A stretch of 64,000 bases of DNA from an uncultured Eubacteriales bacterium (GTDB lineage: Bacteria; Bacillota; Clostridia; Oscillospirales; Acutalibacteraceae), in contig CARTIQ010000004.1 in the NCBI GenBank assembly GCA_949068525.1, forward strand, positions 5,923 through 69,922, read 5' to 3'. Position 1 is the first letter of the stretch. Every line of letters begins with the position of its first letter. Under the pieces are notes generated by a model. That model did not search any database and was not told where the DNA came from. It worked only from the letters and a program-made list of their open reading frames with translations. The position numbers were made by a program, and so were the translations under genes. This document shows positions 23,476 to 33,645 of this stretch, piece after piece.

Positions 23476-23891
23476 TGAGTATGTACAATGGGTTAGAAGT
23501 CCGGGTGCCCTTTTGCGATTACAGAATCGTCGAGTATGCGTACAACATGCCCTGGGGGATAAAGGCCTGTCAAGGGCGAGAGAAAGGTATACTGCGAGAG
23601 GCAATGAAAGGAATACTGCCAAATTCAATAGTATACAGAAAGAAAAGCCCATACCCAAAAACTCATAACCCAATATACATGGACTTAGTCATAAAAAAAG
23701 TAAAAGAAATTCTACAAAACAATGAGCTACCAATAAATAAGCTCATAAGCAAAGAGGCTGCACTAGAAATAATAGAACACCCCGAGTCAATAAAATCACC
23801 ATGGTATGGCCAACTAATGGGCTCAGCACAAGTGCTGGCGTACATTTTGCAGATGAATTGTTGGTTAAACGAGTATAACATAATTATTTGA
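23448..23891 (+). pseudogene. asnB: 3' part of asparagine synthetase, cut by prophage 1
   Basis: The frame codes for the C-terminal part of a glutamine-hydrolysing asparagine synthetase: LLDRKDRMSMYNGLEVRVPF, GREKGILREAMKG, RKKSPYPKTHNP and a C-terminal Trp-rich end. Full proteins are about 600 residues, so the amidotransferase domain and most of the synthetase domain are missing here and should lie beyond the left end of prophage 1. It is in the same direction as the recombinase. A GTG at 23448 exists, but the fragment would not be active alone. Excision would restore the gene. Confidence 0.9.
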
Positions 23892-23900
23892 AAAACAAAA

Positions 23901-23933
23901 AAGCACACGTAAAAGCAAGTAAAACGTGTGCTT
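23901..23933 (+). terminator. Bidirectional terminator between asnB and rpoD
   Basis: AAGCACACGT (23901-23910) pairs perfectly with ACGTGTGCTT (23924-23933), with A/T runs on both sides. It serves the two converging genes. Confidence 0.9.
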
Positions 23934-23940
23934 AAAAAAG

Positions 23941-25056
23941 TTAGTCCAAAAAATCTTTTAATTTTTTGCTTCTGCTAGGGTGCCGTAATTTTCGCAAAGC
24001 TTTAGCCTCAATCTGACGAATGCGTTCTCTTGTAACGTTAAATTCTTTACCGACTTCCTCCAAAGTACGAGCTTTGCCATCATCCAAGCCAAATCTTAAC
24101 CTCAAAACCTTTCCCTCTCTAGGCGTTAAAGTATAAAGGATCTTAGACAACTGCTCTTTAAGCAAAGTGTGAGAAGCCGCATCCGCTGGGGCCAAAGCAT
24201 CGTCGTCAGGAATAAAATCGCCTAAATGGCTATCTTCTTCTTCGCCAATAGGAGTCTCAAGAGAAACCGGTTCCTGTGCAACGCGCATAATTTCTCGAAC
24301 TTTTTCAATAGGCATGTCCAATTGTTCAGAAACCTCTTCCGGCGTAGGGTCGTGGCCATTAATATGCAAAAGCAAACTCTGAGCTTTTTTAACTTTATTA
24401 ATGCTCTCAACCATATGTACAGGAATCCGAATGGTTCGAGCCTGGTCAGAAATAGCACGAGTAATAGCTTGACGAATCCACCAAGTAGCATAGGTAGAAA
24501 ATTTAAATCCCTTGCTATAATCGAATTTTTCGACAGCCTTAATAAGGCCCAAGTTCCCTTCCTGAATTAAATCCAAAAATTGCAATCCTCTTCCCAAATA
24601 ACGCTTAGCAATGCTAACAACCAAGCGAAGATTCGCCTCAATCAAACGACGCTTAGCGCTTTCATCGCCATTAGAAAACTTCTGAGCCAAATCTAATTCC
24701 TCTTCGGTAGACAAAAGTGGTACACGGCCAATTTCCTTCAAAAATACCTTAACTGGGTCGTCAACCAGAAGAACCTCTGCAAATCCAGCGTCGTCGGGCT
24801 CTATTTCTGTTTTTTCATTAGCCATCTCTTGAGTAAACTCCAGATCGTCAGACTTAATCTCATTGAAATCTTCAATTATCTCAATTCCTGCAGCCTCAAG
24901 CTCATCATAAAATTTCTCCAATTGTTCTGGCTCAAAGTCAACCTCGCCCATAGCGTCGAGAATTTCCTTGGTATTAATCCGACCTTTAGCTTTAGCAGTG
25001 TCAAACAAAGTCTTCATAATAAGTTCCTTATCCTTAACTGGTGGAGTTGGCATCAT
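23941..25056 (-). CDS. rpoD: Primary sigma factor RpoD/SigA
   Basis: A sigma-70 of about 371 residues. It has region 1.1 at the N-terminus, 1.2 ([18 protein letters not shown]), 2 ([33 protein letters not shown]), 3 and region 4 ([35 protein letters not shown]) up to a typical [14 protein letters not shown] end. It directs RNA polymerase to housekeeping promoters. Start ATG 25056 follows AGGAGG. It lies 13 bases behind dnaG, the common dnaG-rpoD operon of Firmicutes. Confidence 0.98.
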   Translation of the reverse strand: MMPTPPVKDKELIMKTLFDTAKAKGRINTKEILDAMGEVDFEPEQLEKFYDELEAAGIEIIEDFNEIKSDDLEFTQEMANEKTEIEPDDAGFAEVLLVDDPVKVFLKEIGRVPLLSTEEELDLAQKFSNGDESAKRRLIEANLRLVVSIAKRYLGRGLQFLDLIQEGNLGLIKAVEKFDYSKGFKFSTYATWWIRQAITRAISDQARTIRIPVHMVESINKVKKAQSLLLHINGHDPTPEEVSEQLDMPIEKVREIMRVAQEPVSLETPIGEEEDSHLGDFIPDDDALAPADAASHTLLKEQLSKILYTLTPREGKVLRLRFGLDDGKARTLEEVGKEFNVTRERIRQIEAKALRKLRHPSRSKKLKDFLD

Positions 25057-25069
25057 CAAAACATTCCTC

Positions 25070-26845
25070 CTATTTTTTGTGTTCCTTCAGCATCTGCATG
25101 TATCCAATAATTTGGGTATCGCAAGCGGTACCAATTTTATTTTCGTCAAGTTTTTCTCTTTCAAATAAAATAACATTTATGTACTCGGAAACGGCATCCC
25201 TAGAGGACATTCTCTCAGCTTCTTTTGCCAACATTGCAGCAATAGCAGAAACTTCGTCGCAAGAAAAATCCAAAGTTAAATCCGTAATGCTAATTGGCCG
25301 GCCAGCCTTAAAGCGTTTTTCCAAAACAGAATAAATTTTCTGATTAAAGCTTGTACAAAAATCGCGATAAGAAAGCCGATCAAATATATTTCCCGCCGCT
25401 TCTGGGTTATTAATAATATAAGCAATAATAGCTTCCTCAGCCGCAGCAGCACGCAAGTTAAGTGGTTTATCAGCATTCAAGCGATCATTCCTAGCAGATA
25501 AATCTTGCTGAACGTTCAGAAACTGCTTTTTTTCATTACGTTTTTTCTTCCTCAAACGCTCCTTAGCTACCTGACTCATAATCGTCTGCTTTAAAATATC
25601 CAGCTTTTCACTCAATTTGCTCGCATAAATCTCCTGCTCAATCAAATCATCGAGCGAAGCCAAAATCTTAACGCAGTCTTTCAAATAGGTAATCTTAGCC
25701 TCAGAGTCAGCCAAATTATAATTACAAGCGGCCTTCTGCAGCCGATACTCAATATCATTACCAGAATTTTTAATCAATTGCGCAAATCGAATAGCACCGT
25801 CCTTGCCATAAGAGCGGATAAACTCGTCTGGATCCTTCCCGTCCGGCACAGATATAACTTTAATAAGTATACCTGTTGGCCGCAAAAGGTCAATCGCACG
25901 ATAGGCCGCTTTTTGTCCAGCTTCGTCAGAATCGTAGCAAATAATAATTTCCTTAGTATATCGAGCAATAATCCGCGCCTGTTCTGCAGTTAAAGAAGTC
26001 CCCAACGTGGCAATGGCGTTCCTAAAGCCCGCCTGGTGCAAAGCAATAACATCCATATACCCCTCAACCAAGATCAAAACTCCATCATTATCGGACTTTG
26101 CAAAGTTTAAAGCAAAAAGATTCAAACTCTTTTTAAAAGCCAAAGTATCCGAAGTATTCAAGTATTTCGGTTTCAAGCCAGACATCACGCGGCCGCCAAA
26201 AGCAATAACATTACCGCGTAGATCAATAATAGGAAACATCACCCGGTCAAAAAAGCGAGCAGAAACGCTACTACCATCGCCGCCACGAGAATAAGCCAAA
26301 TTCGCAGAGAGCATATCATCGTTATTAAACCCGCAAGCCCTCAAATGATTAATAAGGTCATACCTAGAGTTTGGAGAATACCCCACTCCAAATTTTTTAA
26401 TAGTCCGGTCAGAAAGGCCTCGCCGATGTAGATAATCAAGTGCGCAACGGCCTTTTTCAGAGTATAAACTTTTGTAAAAAAACCTCGCCGCCGCGCGATT
26501 AATCTCCAAAATACGCATCTTAATAAAAGCATTTTCCTGATCTCGTTGGCTACTTTCAAGCATCTTGACCCCAGCTCGTTGCGCCAAAAACTTAACAGCT
26601 TCTAAATAATCCAAGTTCTCAATCTTTTCAACAAAAGTAATGATATCTCCGCCACAGCCGCATCCAAAGCAATAAAAAGAGTTACTCACAGGGTAAACGT
26701 TAAAAGAAGGCGTTTTTTCGGAGTGAAAAGGGCAGAGTCCCACGAGATTCCGGCCACGCCGCTTAAGGCTAACATAGGAAGAAATCACGTCAACAATATC
26801 ATTTTTCAGTTTTATTTCTTCGATAAAGCCATCAGGTAACGGCAT
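25070..26845 (-). CDS. dnaG: DNA primase DnaG
   Basis: A 591-residue primase that makes RNA primers at the replication fork. It has an N-terminal zinc finger ([11 protein letters not shown], then CFGCGCGGD), the catalytic TOPRIM core with [16 protein letters not shown] and [13 protein letters not shown], and a DnaB-binding C-terminal domain. GGAGGTC precedes ATG 26845. It is upstream of rpoD in one operon. Confidence 0.98.
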   Translation of the reverse strand: MPLPDGFIEEIKLKNDIVDVISSYVSLKRRGRNLVGLCPFHSEKTPSFNVYPVSNSFYCFGCGCGGDIITFVEKIENLDYLEAVKFLAQRAGVKMLESSQRDQENAFIKMRILEINRAAARFFYKSLYSEKGRCALDYLHRRGLSDRTIKKFGVGYSPNSRYDLINHLRACGFNNDDMLSANLAYSRGGDGSSVSARFFDRVMFPIIDLRGNVIAFGGRVMSGLKPKYLNTSDTLAFKKSLNLFALNFAKSDNDGVLILVEGYMDVIALHQAGFRNAIATLGTSLTAEQARIIARYTKEIIICYDSDEAGQKAAYRAIDLLRPTGILIKVISVPDGKDPDEFIRSYGKDGAIRFAQLIKNSGNDIEYRLQKAACNYNLADSEAKITYLKDCVKILASLDDLIEQEIYASKLSEKLDILKQTIMSQVAKERLRKKKRNEKKQFLNVQQDLSARNDRLNADKPLNLRAAAAEEAIIAYIINNPEAAGNIFDRLSYRDFCTSFNQKIYSVLEKRFKAGRPISITDLTLDFSCDEVSAIAAMLAKEAERMSSRDAVSEYINVILFEREKLDENKIGTACDTQIIGYMQMLKEHKK

Positions 26846-26949
26846 AAAAAGACCTCCATTTTCGGTTAATAAATGGGACTACAGAACATTTAAAAGAGTC
26901 AAGGAGCAAAATTTTTGAGAAAACGACAAATAAAAATGCTAAAATTAAG

Positions 26950-27573
26950 TTAAATACTATAGAACTGCTCACCCAAAACATCGCACTGCAATTGGCCAGA
27001 GGAGAATTCAGAAACTTTCTTAGACAGAGCAGAAAAATTATCTTTAATCAAATGAAAAAAAACAGTAATGCTCAAAGAAAAATCGGTTTGATCAATTACT
27101 CCAAAACAGTCTTCAATAATCTTAACAAGTTTACCATATTGATTATAATTGCAAATTAAGCTACAATCGCAACACAACCGCATTTTTGCAACACAAGCCC
27201 GTTCCAAAGCCAAACAAGCCGCCTGAGTGTATGTCCGAGCAAGACCTCCCGTACCAAGCAAAACTCCACCAAAATACCGCGTAACAACAATAACCACATT
27301 TTTTAATCGGTTCTTCTTAATAACATCCAAAACAGGCACCCCAGCTGTCCCATGAGGTTCTCCGTCGTCAGAATACCTGCAGACATTGTCCTCCCGAATA
27401 AAATAAGCAAAAACATTATGGCGAGCATCCCAGTGTTTAGCCTTAATCTGGCTTATAAATTTCAAAGCATCCGCTTCAGTAGAAACGGGTTCAGCATAAG
27501 CAATAAATCTGGACTTTTTTTCAATTAATTCGCAAACAGAAGATTTTTCTATAGTCAAAAAAGAATCTGTCAT
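26950..27573 (-). CDS. YigZ/IMPACT family protein
   Basis: A 207-residue protein of the YigZ (UPF0029) family, with KKSRFIAYAEPV, HNVFAYFIRE, YSDDGEPHGTAGVPVLDV and the IVVTRYFGGVLLGTGGL motif. The second half is the DUF1949 ferredoxin-like domain. Bacterial members are linked to translation by similarity to IMPACT, but the biochemical role is unsettled. It follows rpmE on the same strand with a terminator between. Confidence 0.93.
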   Translation of the reverse strand: MTDSFLTIEKSSVCELIEKKSRFIAYAEPVSTEADALKFISQIKAKHWDARHNVFAYFIREDNVCRYSDDGEPHGTAGVPVLDVIKKNRLKNVVIVVTRYFGGVLLGTGGLARTYTQAACLALERACVAKMRLCCDCSLICNYNQYGKLVKIIEDCFGVIDQTDFSLSITVFFHLIKDNFSALSKKVSEFSSGQLQCDVLGEQFYSI

Positions 27574-27651
27574 AGCGAAAAATCTCCTTTAAACGTGATA
27601 AAATAGCAAAATTCCCAAGAAAACCACCAGTTAACAATATGTAAAACGATA

Positions 27652-27673
27652 AGCGGTGCATTACTGCACCGCT
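27652..27673 (-). terminator. Terminator downstream of rpmE
   Basis: AGCGGTGCA (27652-27660) pairs with TGCACCGCT (27665-27673), loop of four. A T-containing stretch follows on the minus strand. Confidence 0.75.
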
Positions 27674-27691
27674 AAATTTTGCAAGCAAAAA

Positions 27692-27901
27692 CTAAGCTTC
27701 TTTACTATTATTAAGACGTCTATTAAACCGATCCACACGGCCGCCAGTATCAACGAGCTTTTGTTTACCGGTAAAAAACGGATGACATTTCGAGCAAATC
27801 TCGACCTTAATATTCTCCTTAGTCGAAGAAGTCTCAATAACATTGCCGCACGCACAAGTAATAGTTGTTCCGCTGTAAGCAGGATGTATATCTTTGCGCA
27901 A
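27692..27901 (-). CDS. rpmE: 50S ribosomal protein L31
   Basis: A 69-residue L31 of the zinc-binding type: [19 protein letters not shown], then [20 protein letters not shown] and [10 protein letters not shown]. The four Cys give the zinc site. TTG 27901 is preferred because AGAGGTG is 6 bases in front and the protein then starts like other L31; GTG 27910 is the alternative. TATAAT boxes lie upstream on the minus strand. Confidence 0.96.
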   Translation of the reverse strand: MRKDIHPAYSGTTITCACGNVIETSSTKENIKVEICSKCHPFFTGKQKLVDTGGRVDRFNRRLNNSKEA

Positions 27902-28037
27902 CAGGGTCACCTCTTTCTAACAAACCACACTAATATAAAATATTATAACACAAACACAAAAACATTACAAGGGGATAAATAAAATTATTTTAAAAATAGG
28001 AATAAAACTAGAAACCAGGCAATAAACAGCAAATTAA

Positions 28038-28066
28038 TTGACAAACTGCAAAAATTAAGATAAAAT
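28038..28066 (+). promoter_or_regulatory. Promoter of tRNA-Arg
   Basis: TTGACA (28038-28043), a 17-base spacer and TAAAAT (28061-28066), 39 bases upstream of the mature tRNA. Confidence 0.85.
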
Positions 28067-28105
28067 CAAGAACAAGCTAATTGTTGCAAGTTATGGCTAT
28101 TACAT

Positions 28106-28182
28106 GTCTCCGTAGCTCAGTAGGATAGAGCAACTGCCTCCTAAGCAGTAGGTCGGACGTTCGACTCGTCTCGGGGACGCCA
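28106..28182 (+). tRNA. tRNA-Arg (anticodon CCU)
   Basis: A full cloverleaf of 77 bases. The acceptor GTCTCCG pairs with CGGGGAC. The D-arm is AGCTCAG...GAGC, the anticodon stem ACTGC/GCAGT holds loop CTCCTAA (CCU, reads AGG), and the T-arm contains GTTCGACTC. A CCA end is encoded. A strong promoter is upstream and a terminator follows. Confidence 0.97.
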
Positions 28183-28204
28183 AATTTTAAATCTTTAATA
28201 AATT

Positions 28205-28246
28205 AAAAATCGTTAACTCCTTTTGTTTAAAAATTTAACGATTTTT
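28205..28246 (+). terminator. Terminator after tRNA-Arg
   Basis: AAAAATCGTTAA (28205-28216) pairs with TTAACGATTTTT (28235-28246). The T-run is part of the right arm. Confidence 0.8.
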
Positions 28247-28269
28247 ATGTGTTCTCAGTAGCATATAAA

Positions 28270-28473
28270 TTATATCAATAAGCATTTGACATTGACAGTA
28301 TAATTCACAAAAGCTCCTGGTGGAATAATCTGATGCGGACCTAACTCTATTTGAATTTTAATTGGTGGAAATAAATTTACATCTTTGCATAAGTAAGCAA
28401 AACAATTATTTGAGCTTAGAGAAAAAATAAATATTGCAGGGATTACCATTACGGATACTAAAAATTTTTTCAT
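28270..28473 (-). CDS. Small secreted protein of unknown function
   Basis: A 67-residue protein from ATG 28473 (GGAGAGGG in front) with a signal peptide (MKKFLVSVMVIPAIFIFSL... FA). The mature part of about 40 residues has two Cys (YLCKDVN..., VNVKCLLI) that could form a disulfide and a PPGAF turn. No family is recognised. It is downstream of the ABC exporter genes on the same strand after about 140 bases, but has no NHLP- or Nif11-type leader, so it is not an obvious substrate. Confidence 0.55.
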   Translation of the reverse strand: MKKFLVSVMVIPAIFIFSLSSNNCFAYLCKDVNLFPPIKIQIELGPHQIIPPGAFVNYTVNVKCLLI

Positions 28474-28610
28474 TAGAACCCTCTCCTGAAAATTATTGTT
28501 CTTAAAAATTATATAGAAACAAAATATTTTTGCCAACACATAACAAAAATTGTTTTTAATGCACTAAACAACATTGTGAAAACATTTCAAAAAAAGACTT
28601 TGCACTTTAT

Positions 28611-30803
28611 TTAATTAGCCTCTTTGTTAATTTGCTGGCGTTTTACAAGTTCTGCAAAAAAGCCGTTTTGATTCATCAACCCCGCGAACGTACCATCTTC
28701 TATAATTTTCCCGCCATCTATAACAACAATTCTGTCACAATTTTTGATGGTTGAAAGCCTGTGTGCAATAACTATTCTAGTGCTTTTCAAGGAGTCCAAG
28801 GAGTCAGAAATTTGCTTTTGCGTAATGTTATCAAGTGCGCTGGTGGCTTCGTCAAACATCAATATGCTAGGCCGAGGCGCAATAGCTCGAGCAATCATCA
28901 GTCGCTGCTTTTGTCCACCGGATACACCGCCGCTGCCTTCAGTAATTACTGTATGCATGCCCATCGGCATATCTTTTATGTCAGCTTCGATTCCTGCGAG
29001 CCTTGCTGCTTCCCAAGCGTCATCCAAAGTAAGCCACGGCGCAGAAATCACAATATTAGAAAAAATGTCGCCCTGAAAAAGCTTACCGTTTTGCATAACA
29101 GCGCCAATATGACGCCGCAAACTTCGTAAATCCAACGTGTTAATGTCCTGCCCATCATAATAAATCGCACCGTTCTTGGTAGATTCAAAGCCAAGCAAAA
29201 GCCGCATTAAGGTGGACTTTCCGCATCCAGTCTTGCCAACTATAGCGATATACTGGCCAGGATCAATCTTTAGGCTAACATTGTCAAGCACCAGAGAACC
29301 TTTTTCACTGTATCGGAACGAAACGTTATTCAGCTCAATCGCGCCAGCCAGGTCTGTGATTATCTTTTTGTTTTCGCTGATCTCAGGTTCTGTATCTAGT
29401 ATGGGCTGAATTATCTCAATAAAGGGCTTCATTTCAGCAAATTTAGTAAATACCGGCGACAACGCTAAAATGGCTCCGCTAACGGCAGAAAAAGCCGTGT
29501 TAAATGCGATAAAATCGGATAGACTCACGTCCGTGGTGCCGGCAATGTAATAAAGAACAATCGAGCCCGACATGGAGATTACTTTAGAGATCACAGGAAG
29601 AACTTTTATTAGCGTAGGTGGCTGATAATCTAGTTTGGCTGCACTTTTGTAAGTGTTTGCCCATTTAGAGAAAGCGCGCCGCTCTGCGCCGGAAAGCTTT
29701 ATCTTTTGCACACCTGAAAAGAGCGAGTAAATAAGCGAATTTAGGCTAATTCGAAATTTATTTTTTTTTCTATTAAGAGAAAGCAACCTGAAAGTGCCGA
29801 TAACATCTAGCCCAAGTTGAATCAAGATGAACGAAAGTGCCGGAACAACCAGCGGTGATGCGTATTGATTCATCTGAAAAATATATACAAATGAGCACAA
29901 GGTAGAAAGTCCCACGCCAAAAAAGAGGCTGCTAAGCATAAGTGCGATCTGCTGCATGCCCTCCACGCGGGAGGACAAGTCGCCAGAATTATACTTAGAA
30001 AAAAAGCTCGCCGGTAAGGACATAATCCGGCTCATTGTAGCGGCCTGAATAGAAACATTCATCTTCATGCCAATACGTGAAGAGACCAGCTGGTTCGCGA
30101 TCTTTATCAAAGCCTGAGATAAAGTCATGCCAATAAGCAAAACAGCAAAAGGCAAAAGCAAACTCACCTTGCCAACAGGTATTATGCTGCCAAATAGCAA
30201 TTTGTTTACAAACGGGAGAATCATTCCAATCAGTTGGGCAGTTATAGAAAAAAAGGCTATGTATAATATATCTGTGCCGCTAAGGGCAGATATAATATAG
30301 CGGCCGATGTCTGTAAGAGTTAACTTCCGCAGCGGGAATGGCTTATAAAAACAAAATGCGCTTTCTTCTAGGAGGCCCTTTGTTTTATTGGAAATTTTAA
30401 TCCGGTGACCCGATTCACAATCAAAAAAGCTGTACCCTTTTGTCGCATCAGGGATAAGCGCAACAGTGTCGCCAGATTTTGTTTGACCAATAAAAGCTCC
30501 CACCGCGTTCTTCCACCATTTGCCCTTTAACTCAACCGCACGGCGCATGATTCCGGTAGGACGCAACATATATTCAAGCTGCTCGTTCATGTCGTCAAGC
30601 TTGTTGGGCAGCTCAACGATTTTCGCGTTGTAGAACTTTAGCACCTCTTCAATGGCATTCTGCGTTTTTTTGCGGTCATTATTAATTGCCCTTGCTATGG
30701 CTGTTTCTCCCAAAACCACGGACGAAAGCTCCACAAAAGAATTTTCAAAATCCTCTTTATCCTTTTTCATGCGGTTTTTTAACTGTTCACTAAACCAACT
30801 CAA
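28611..30803 (-). CDS. NHLM-type bacteriocin ABC transporter, ATP-binding subunit without peptidase
   Basis: A 730-residue ABC exporter half. The first 170 residues are a non-catalytic N-terminal domain typical of the NHLM second subunit. Then comes a six-helix membrane domain (about 175-450) and an ATPase with Walker A GKTGCGKST, signature GGVSGGQKQRL and Walker B SILMFDEATSALD. NHLM systems export peptides with nitrile-hydratase-like or Nif11-like leaders. The start is TTG 30803 behind AGAGGTG. It is the last of three export genes (HlyD-like, peptidase-ABC, ABC). Confidence 0.88.
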   Translation of the reverse strand: MSWFSEQLKNRMKKDKEDFENSFVELSSVVLGETAIARAINNDRKKTQNAIEEVLKFYNAKIVELPNKLDDMNEQLEYMLRPTGIMRRAVELKGKWWKNAVGAFIGQTKSGDTVALIPDATKGYSFFDCESGHRIKISNKTKGLLEESAFCFYKPFPLRKLTLTDIGRYIISALSGTDILYIAFFSITAQLIGMILPFVNKLLFGSIIPVGKVSLLLPFAVLLIGMTLSQALIKIANQLVSSRIGMKMNVSIQAATMSRIMSLPASFFSKYNSGDLSSRVEGMQQIALMLSSLFFGVGLSTLCSFVYIFQMNQYASPLVVPALSFILIQLGLDVIGTFRLLSLNRKKNKFRISLNSLIYSLFSGVQKIKLSGAERRAFSKWANTYKSAAKLDYQPPTLIKVLPVISKVISMSGSIVLYYIAGTTDVSLSDFIAFNTAFSAVSGAILALSPVFTKFAEMKPFIEIIQPILDTEPEISENKKIITDLAGAIELNNVSFRYSEKGSLVLDNVSLKIDPGQYIAIVGKTGCGKSTLMRLLLGFESTKNGAIYYDGQDINTLDLRSLRRHIGAVMQNGKLFQGDIFSNIVISAPWLTLDDAWEAARLAGIEADIKDMPMGMHTVITEGSGGVSGGQKQRLMIARAIAPRPSILMFDEATSALDNITQKQISDSLDSLKSTRIVIAHRLSTIKNCDRIVVIDGGKIIEDGTFAGLMNQNGFFAELVKRQQINKEAN

Positions 30804-30861
30804 AAAAGCACCTCTTTTCTACATTTATTTTGGATTGATTACAATTACGCAGATTGCTTGA

Positions 30862-33024
30862 CTACTCAGTGGTAATCAGTTGATTGTAAATGCCACCTTT
30901 AGCAAATAGCTCATCGTGAGTTCCGCGCTCGACGACTTGGCCTTTCTCTAGGACGATAATTTCGTCGCAGTCGCGGATGGTAGACAGCCGATGTGCAACA
31001 ATAATGCAAGTGACACCTCTGTCAGTAATCGACTTTATGACTTCGTGCTCTGTTCTTGCATCCAAAGCGGATGTAGCCTCGTCCAGGATGATTATAGTCG
31101 GATCCTTAGCTAGAGCCCTGGCAATCTCCAAGCGTTGACGCTGTCCACCAGAAAAATTTTTGCCGCCCTCCAAAACAGTATGGCTGTACCCGCCGTCTTT
31201 GAGCATGATATCCTCGTGAATATGTGCATCTTTGGCCGCCAAAACCATTTTTGCCTCGTCGATGGACTTGTCCCACATCTTGATGTTGTCAGCGATAGTG
31301 TCCTCAAAAAGTATAATATCCTGGTCCACAACGGCGACAGAGCTTGTAAAAATCTCGCGATTTATCTGGGAAACGTCGATACCATCGAAGGTTATTTCAC
31401 CCGTCCAAGGCTGGTATAGGCCAGAAATAAGCTTCGCAAGTGTAGACTTGCCACAACCCGAAGCTCCAACGAAAGCAACAGTAAAGCCAGGCTTCAAAGT
31501 CAAGTTAAAATCCTTAATTAACGGATCACCGAGGGGTTTGTAGCCAAATGTGATGTTTTTCATCTGCATTTCGCCCGTCAATTTTGTATATTCAGCTGTT
31601 TCGTCAAATTTTATATCGTCGTAATTCACATCAGGCTCATAGTTCATAACGTCCTCAATGCGTTCCATGTCAGTGCGCATCTCCTGAATCTGCTGACCAA
31701 TTCCTCGGAAGGACTCAAGCGGCTCAATAAATTTACTTAAGTACCCCTGAAACATAATTAAAACTCCGGCCGTAAAGCTACTTTTTCCCTGCATAATAAA
31801 CATGGCACCGATTAACAAGACCGCCATGTTGGCCAACCCCTGAATAATCTCAGGGGCAGTACCGATATATTCGTTCAGTTTAGAAAATTGCACAATAGAG
31901 GAATTCACTGAGGCCTGATACCCCGACCACTTCTCAAAAAAACCATTCTCAGCACCAGCAGACTTAATAGTTTCAACCATTTCAATGCCCGAAACAGTAG
32001 AAGAGGCTAACTTGCCAGCGTCTCGAAGTTGTGTTCGCGTGATGTTGATGCGCTTATGAGATATATAGTTTGTCAGAAACATATTAATAATAACGGCGCT
32101 AAGTCCCAAAAGAGTGAGCGGCCAGCTAATATTTACAACCATAAAAAAGTAAAATACCAACATAATAGCATTTAAGAAGATCGGGGCAAGGCTTTGGATC
32201 AAGACTTCTGCGATCTTCTCGTTAGAGGATTGCCGCATGGCGATGTCTCCAATTTGACGCTGAGAGAAAAAGTGCATGGGCAAGCGCAAAACATGCCACA
32301 TAAACATTGAGTTTGCAACGATTGCGAGCTTACCCTTTATTTTTAGCATATAGACAATGTTTATAACCTGAACGATTATCTGAAAAAAAACAAACGTAGC
32401 CATAAAAAAAAGCACGGGCATCAGCCATTCAGGATTCTCCTTGGACAAAATTTTGTCCATGAAAATCCTAGTAAAAACCGGATTAATAATTCCAATAAAT
32501 GTGCCCAAAAGCCCTGTCAAAACAACAAAAATAAACGGAACAAGGGTCCCGCGAAGTCGCTTTTTTACAAAAGATAAAACGCTCTTTTTCTTGCCACCGG
32601 GCACGAAAGCATCAGTCTTTTCAAAACACACGATGATCCCGGTAAAAGCCCGGTCAAAGTCCTCAATAGAGACCTCCACTGTGCCCCTCGCAGGGTCATT
32701 TATAACAGCCTTATTTTTTTTTAACCCGTTCAAAACTACAAAATGATTGAAGTTCCAGTGAATAATAGCTGGAAAAGTCAACGTTTTAACATCGTCTAGC
32801 CCGCATCTATAAGCATTAACCTCTAGTCCATAGGCATTTGCAGCATCTGACATATCTTTTAAATTGCTTCCATCGCGAGAAACACCGCAGTCCACGCGCA
32901 CTTTCTCAAGAGGCAACCATTTCCCATGATAAGCTAAAATCATAGCAAGGCACGCTGCACCGCACTCCAAAGCCTCCATCTGCATGATTACAGGTACTTT
33001 TTCTACAGTATTCCGTTTGAACAC
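30862..33024 (-). CDS. NHLM-type bacteriocin exporter with C39 peptidase and ATPase
   Basis: A 720-residue protein that trims the leader and exports the peptide. The C39 peptidase covers residues 10-150: MQMEALECGAACLAMILAYH with the catalytic Cys, IHWNFNHFVVL with the His and NDPARG. The membrane domain follows at about 165-445, then the ATPase with Walker A GASGCGKST and signature NFSGGQRQRLE. GTG 33024 is chosen for AGGGGGCGA in front. It forms an operon with the HlyD-like gene 30 bases upstream and the second ABC gene. Confidence 0.9.
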   Translation of the reverse strand: MFKRNTVEKVPVIMQMEALECGAACLAMILAYHGKWLPLEKVRVDCGVSRDGSNLKDMSDAANAYGLEVNAYRCGLDDVKTLTFPAIIHWNFNHFVVLNGLKKNKAVINDPARGTVEVSIEDFDRAFTGIIVCFEKTDAFVPGGKKKSVLSFVKKRLRGTLVPFIFVVLTGLLGTFIGIINPVFTRIFMDKILSKENPEWLMPVLFFMATFVFFQIIVQVINIVYMLKIKGKLAIVANSMFMWHVLRLPMHFFSQRQIGDIAMRQSSNEKIAEVLIQSLAPIFLNAIMLVFYFFMVVNISWPLTLLGLSAVIINMFLTNYISHKRINITRTQLRDAGKLASSTVSGIEMVETIKSAGAENGFFEKWSGYQASVNSSIVQFSKLNEYIGTAPEIIQGLANMAVLLIGAMFIMQGKSSFTAGVLIMFQGYLSKFIEPLESFRGIGQQIQEMRTDMERIEDVMNYEPDVNYDDIKFDETAEYTKLTGEMQMKNITFGYKPLGDPLIKDFNLTLKPGFTVAFVGASGCGKSTLAKLISGLYQPWTGEITFDGIDVSQINREIFTSSVAVVDQDIILFEDTIADNIKMWDKSIDEAKMVLAAKDAHIHEDIMLKDGGYSHTVLEGGKNFSGGQRQRLEIARALAKDPTIIILDEATSALDARTEHEVIKSITDRGVTCIIVAHRLSTIRDCDEIIVLEKGQVVERGTHDELFAKGGIYNQLITTE

Positions 33025-33054
33025 GGATAAATCGCCCCCTAGCACTATTTTAGT

Positions 33055-33645
33055 TCATCTTTTAAATAGAAATTCAACCGGTGTGTACGATTCCATAATA
33101 ATGTCAACCTTGCAGAGTCCGTCCACACGAGCAAAAGTTTCATCGCCGATCTCACCGTTAGCCCAAGCGAACGAGCCATCTGCAGTTTTACTAACTTTTA
33201 TTAAAACCTGCACACCATACTCAGCCTCTAGAATACTGTCCGCAACGAACTCACTCGAGTAAGTGCCCAAAATGTCGGCCTGACAGACCGGTACAGAGGA
33301 AACCTTAACAACCTTCCCTTCGATGTAAGCGCTCATCGGCTTAGCTCGGTCATAAATGCGCACGGGCATGCCATCTGCGATTTTCGAGGAATAGTTTGCG
33401 TCAACATAGCAGACAACTGAATTTATAGTGTCTATATTAGAATGGCTACTCTGAAAGGTGCCGGTGCAAGAGACCTCTGACGTTATATTCCCGTTAAAAG
33501 CCCAAACAGAAAACGAAGTCGCCAAAATAAGCAAAGCGCCGATAATTAACCAAATGCTAGGGTTTGATACTTTGATATAGTCGTTAAGCTGGTCGGGCGA
33601 CGAAATTCGATCCAGACACTTTTTTCTAAAAAGGCTATCATTCAT
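33055..33645 (-). CDS. NHLM-type bacteriocin secretion protein (HlyD-like)
   Basis: A 196-residue periplasmic-adaptor-like protein: MNDSLFRKKCLDRISSPDQLNDYIKVS, one membrane helix (about 29-47), then a beta-rich part with lipoyl-like and barrel segments ending IIMESYTPVEFLFKR. The N-terminal SPDQLNDYIKV motif is typical of NHLM secretion proteins. ATG 33645 follows GCGAGGT. It is shorter than classical HlyD proteins, as is normal for this group. First gene of the export operon. Confidence 0.85.
   Translation of the reverse strand: MNDSLFRKKCLDRISSPDQLNDYIKVSNPSIWLIIGALLILATSFSVWAFNGNITSEVSCTGTFQSSHSNIDTINSVVCYVDANYSSKIADGMPVRIYDRAKPMSAYIEGKVVKVSSVPVCQADILGTYSSEFVADSILEAEYGVQVLIKVSKTADGSFAWANGEIGDETFARVDGLCKVDIIMESYTPVEFLFKR

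Noticed and set aside
23448..23891. A 147-residue protein expressed from GTG 23448 as an independent gene.
   Set aside because: It is the C-terminal part of asparagine synthetase, cut within a conserved motif, with no convincing ribosome site.
28270..28473. The small secreted protein as the substrate of the NHLM exporter.
   Set aside because: It has a Sec-type signal peptide and no NHLP/Nif11 leader or double-Gly site, so export by the C39 system is unlikely.
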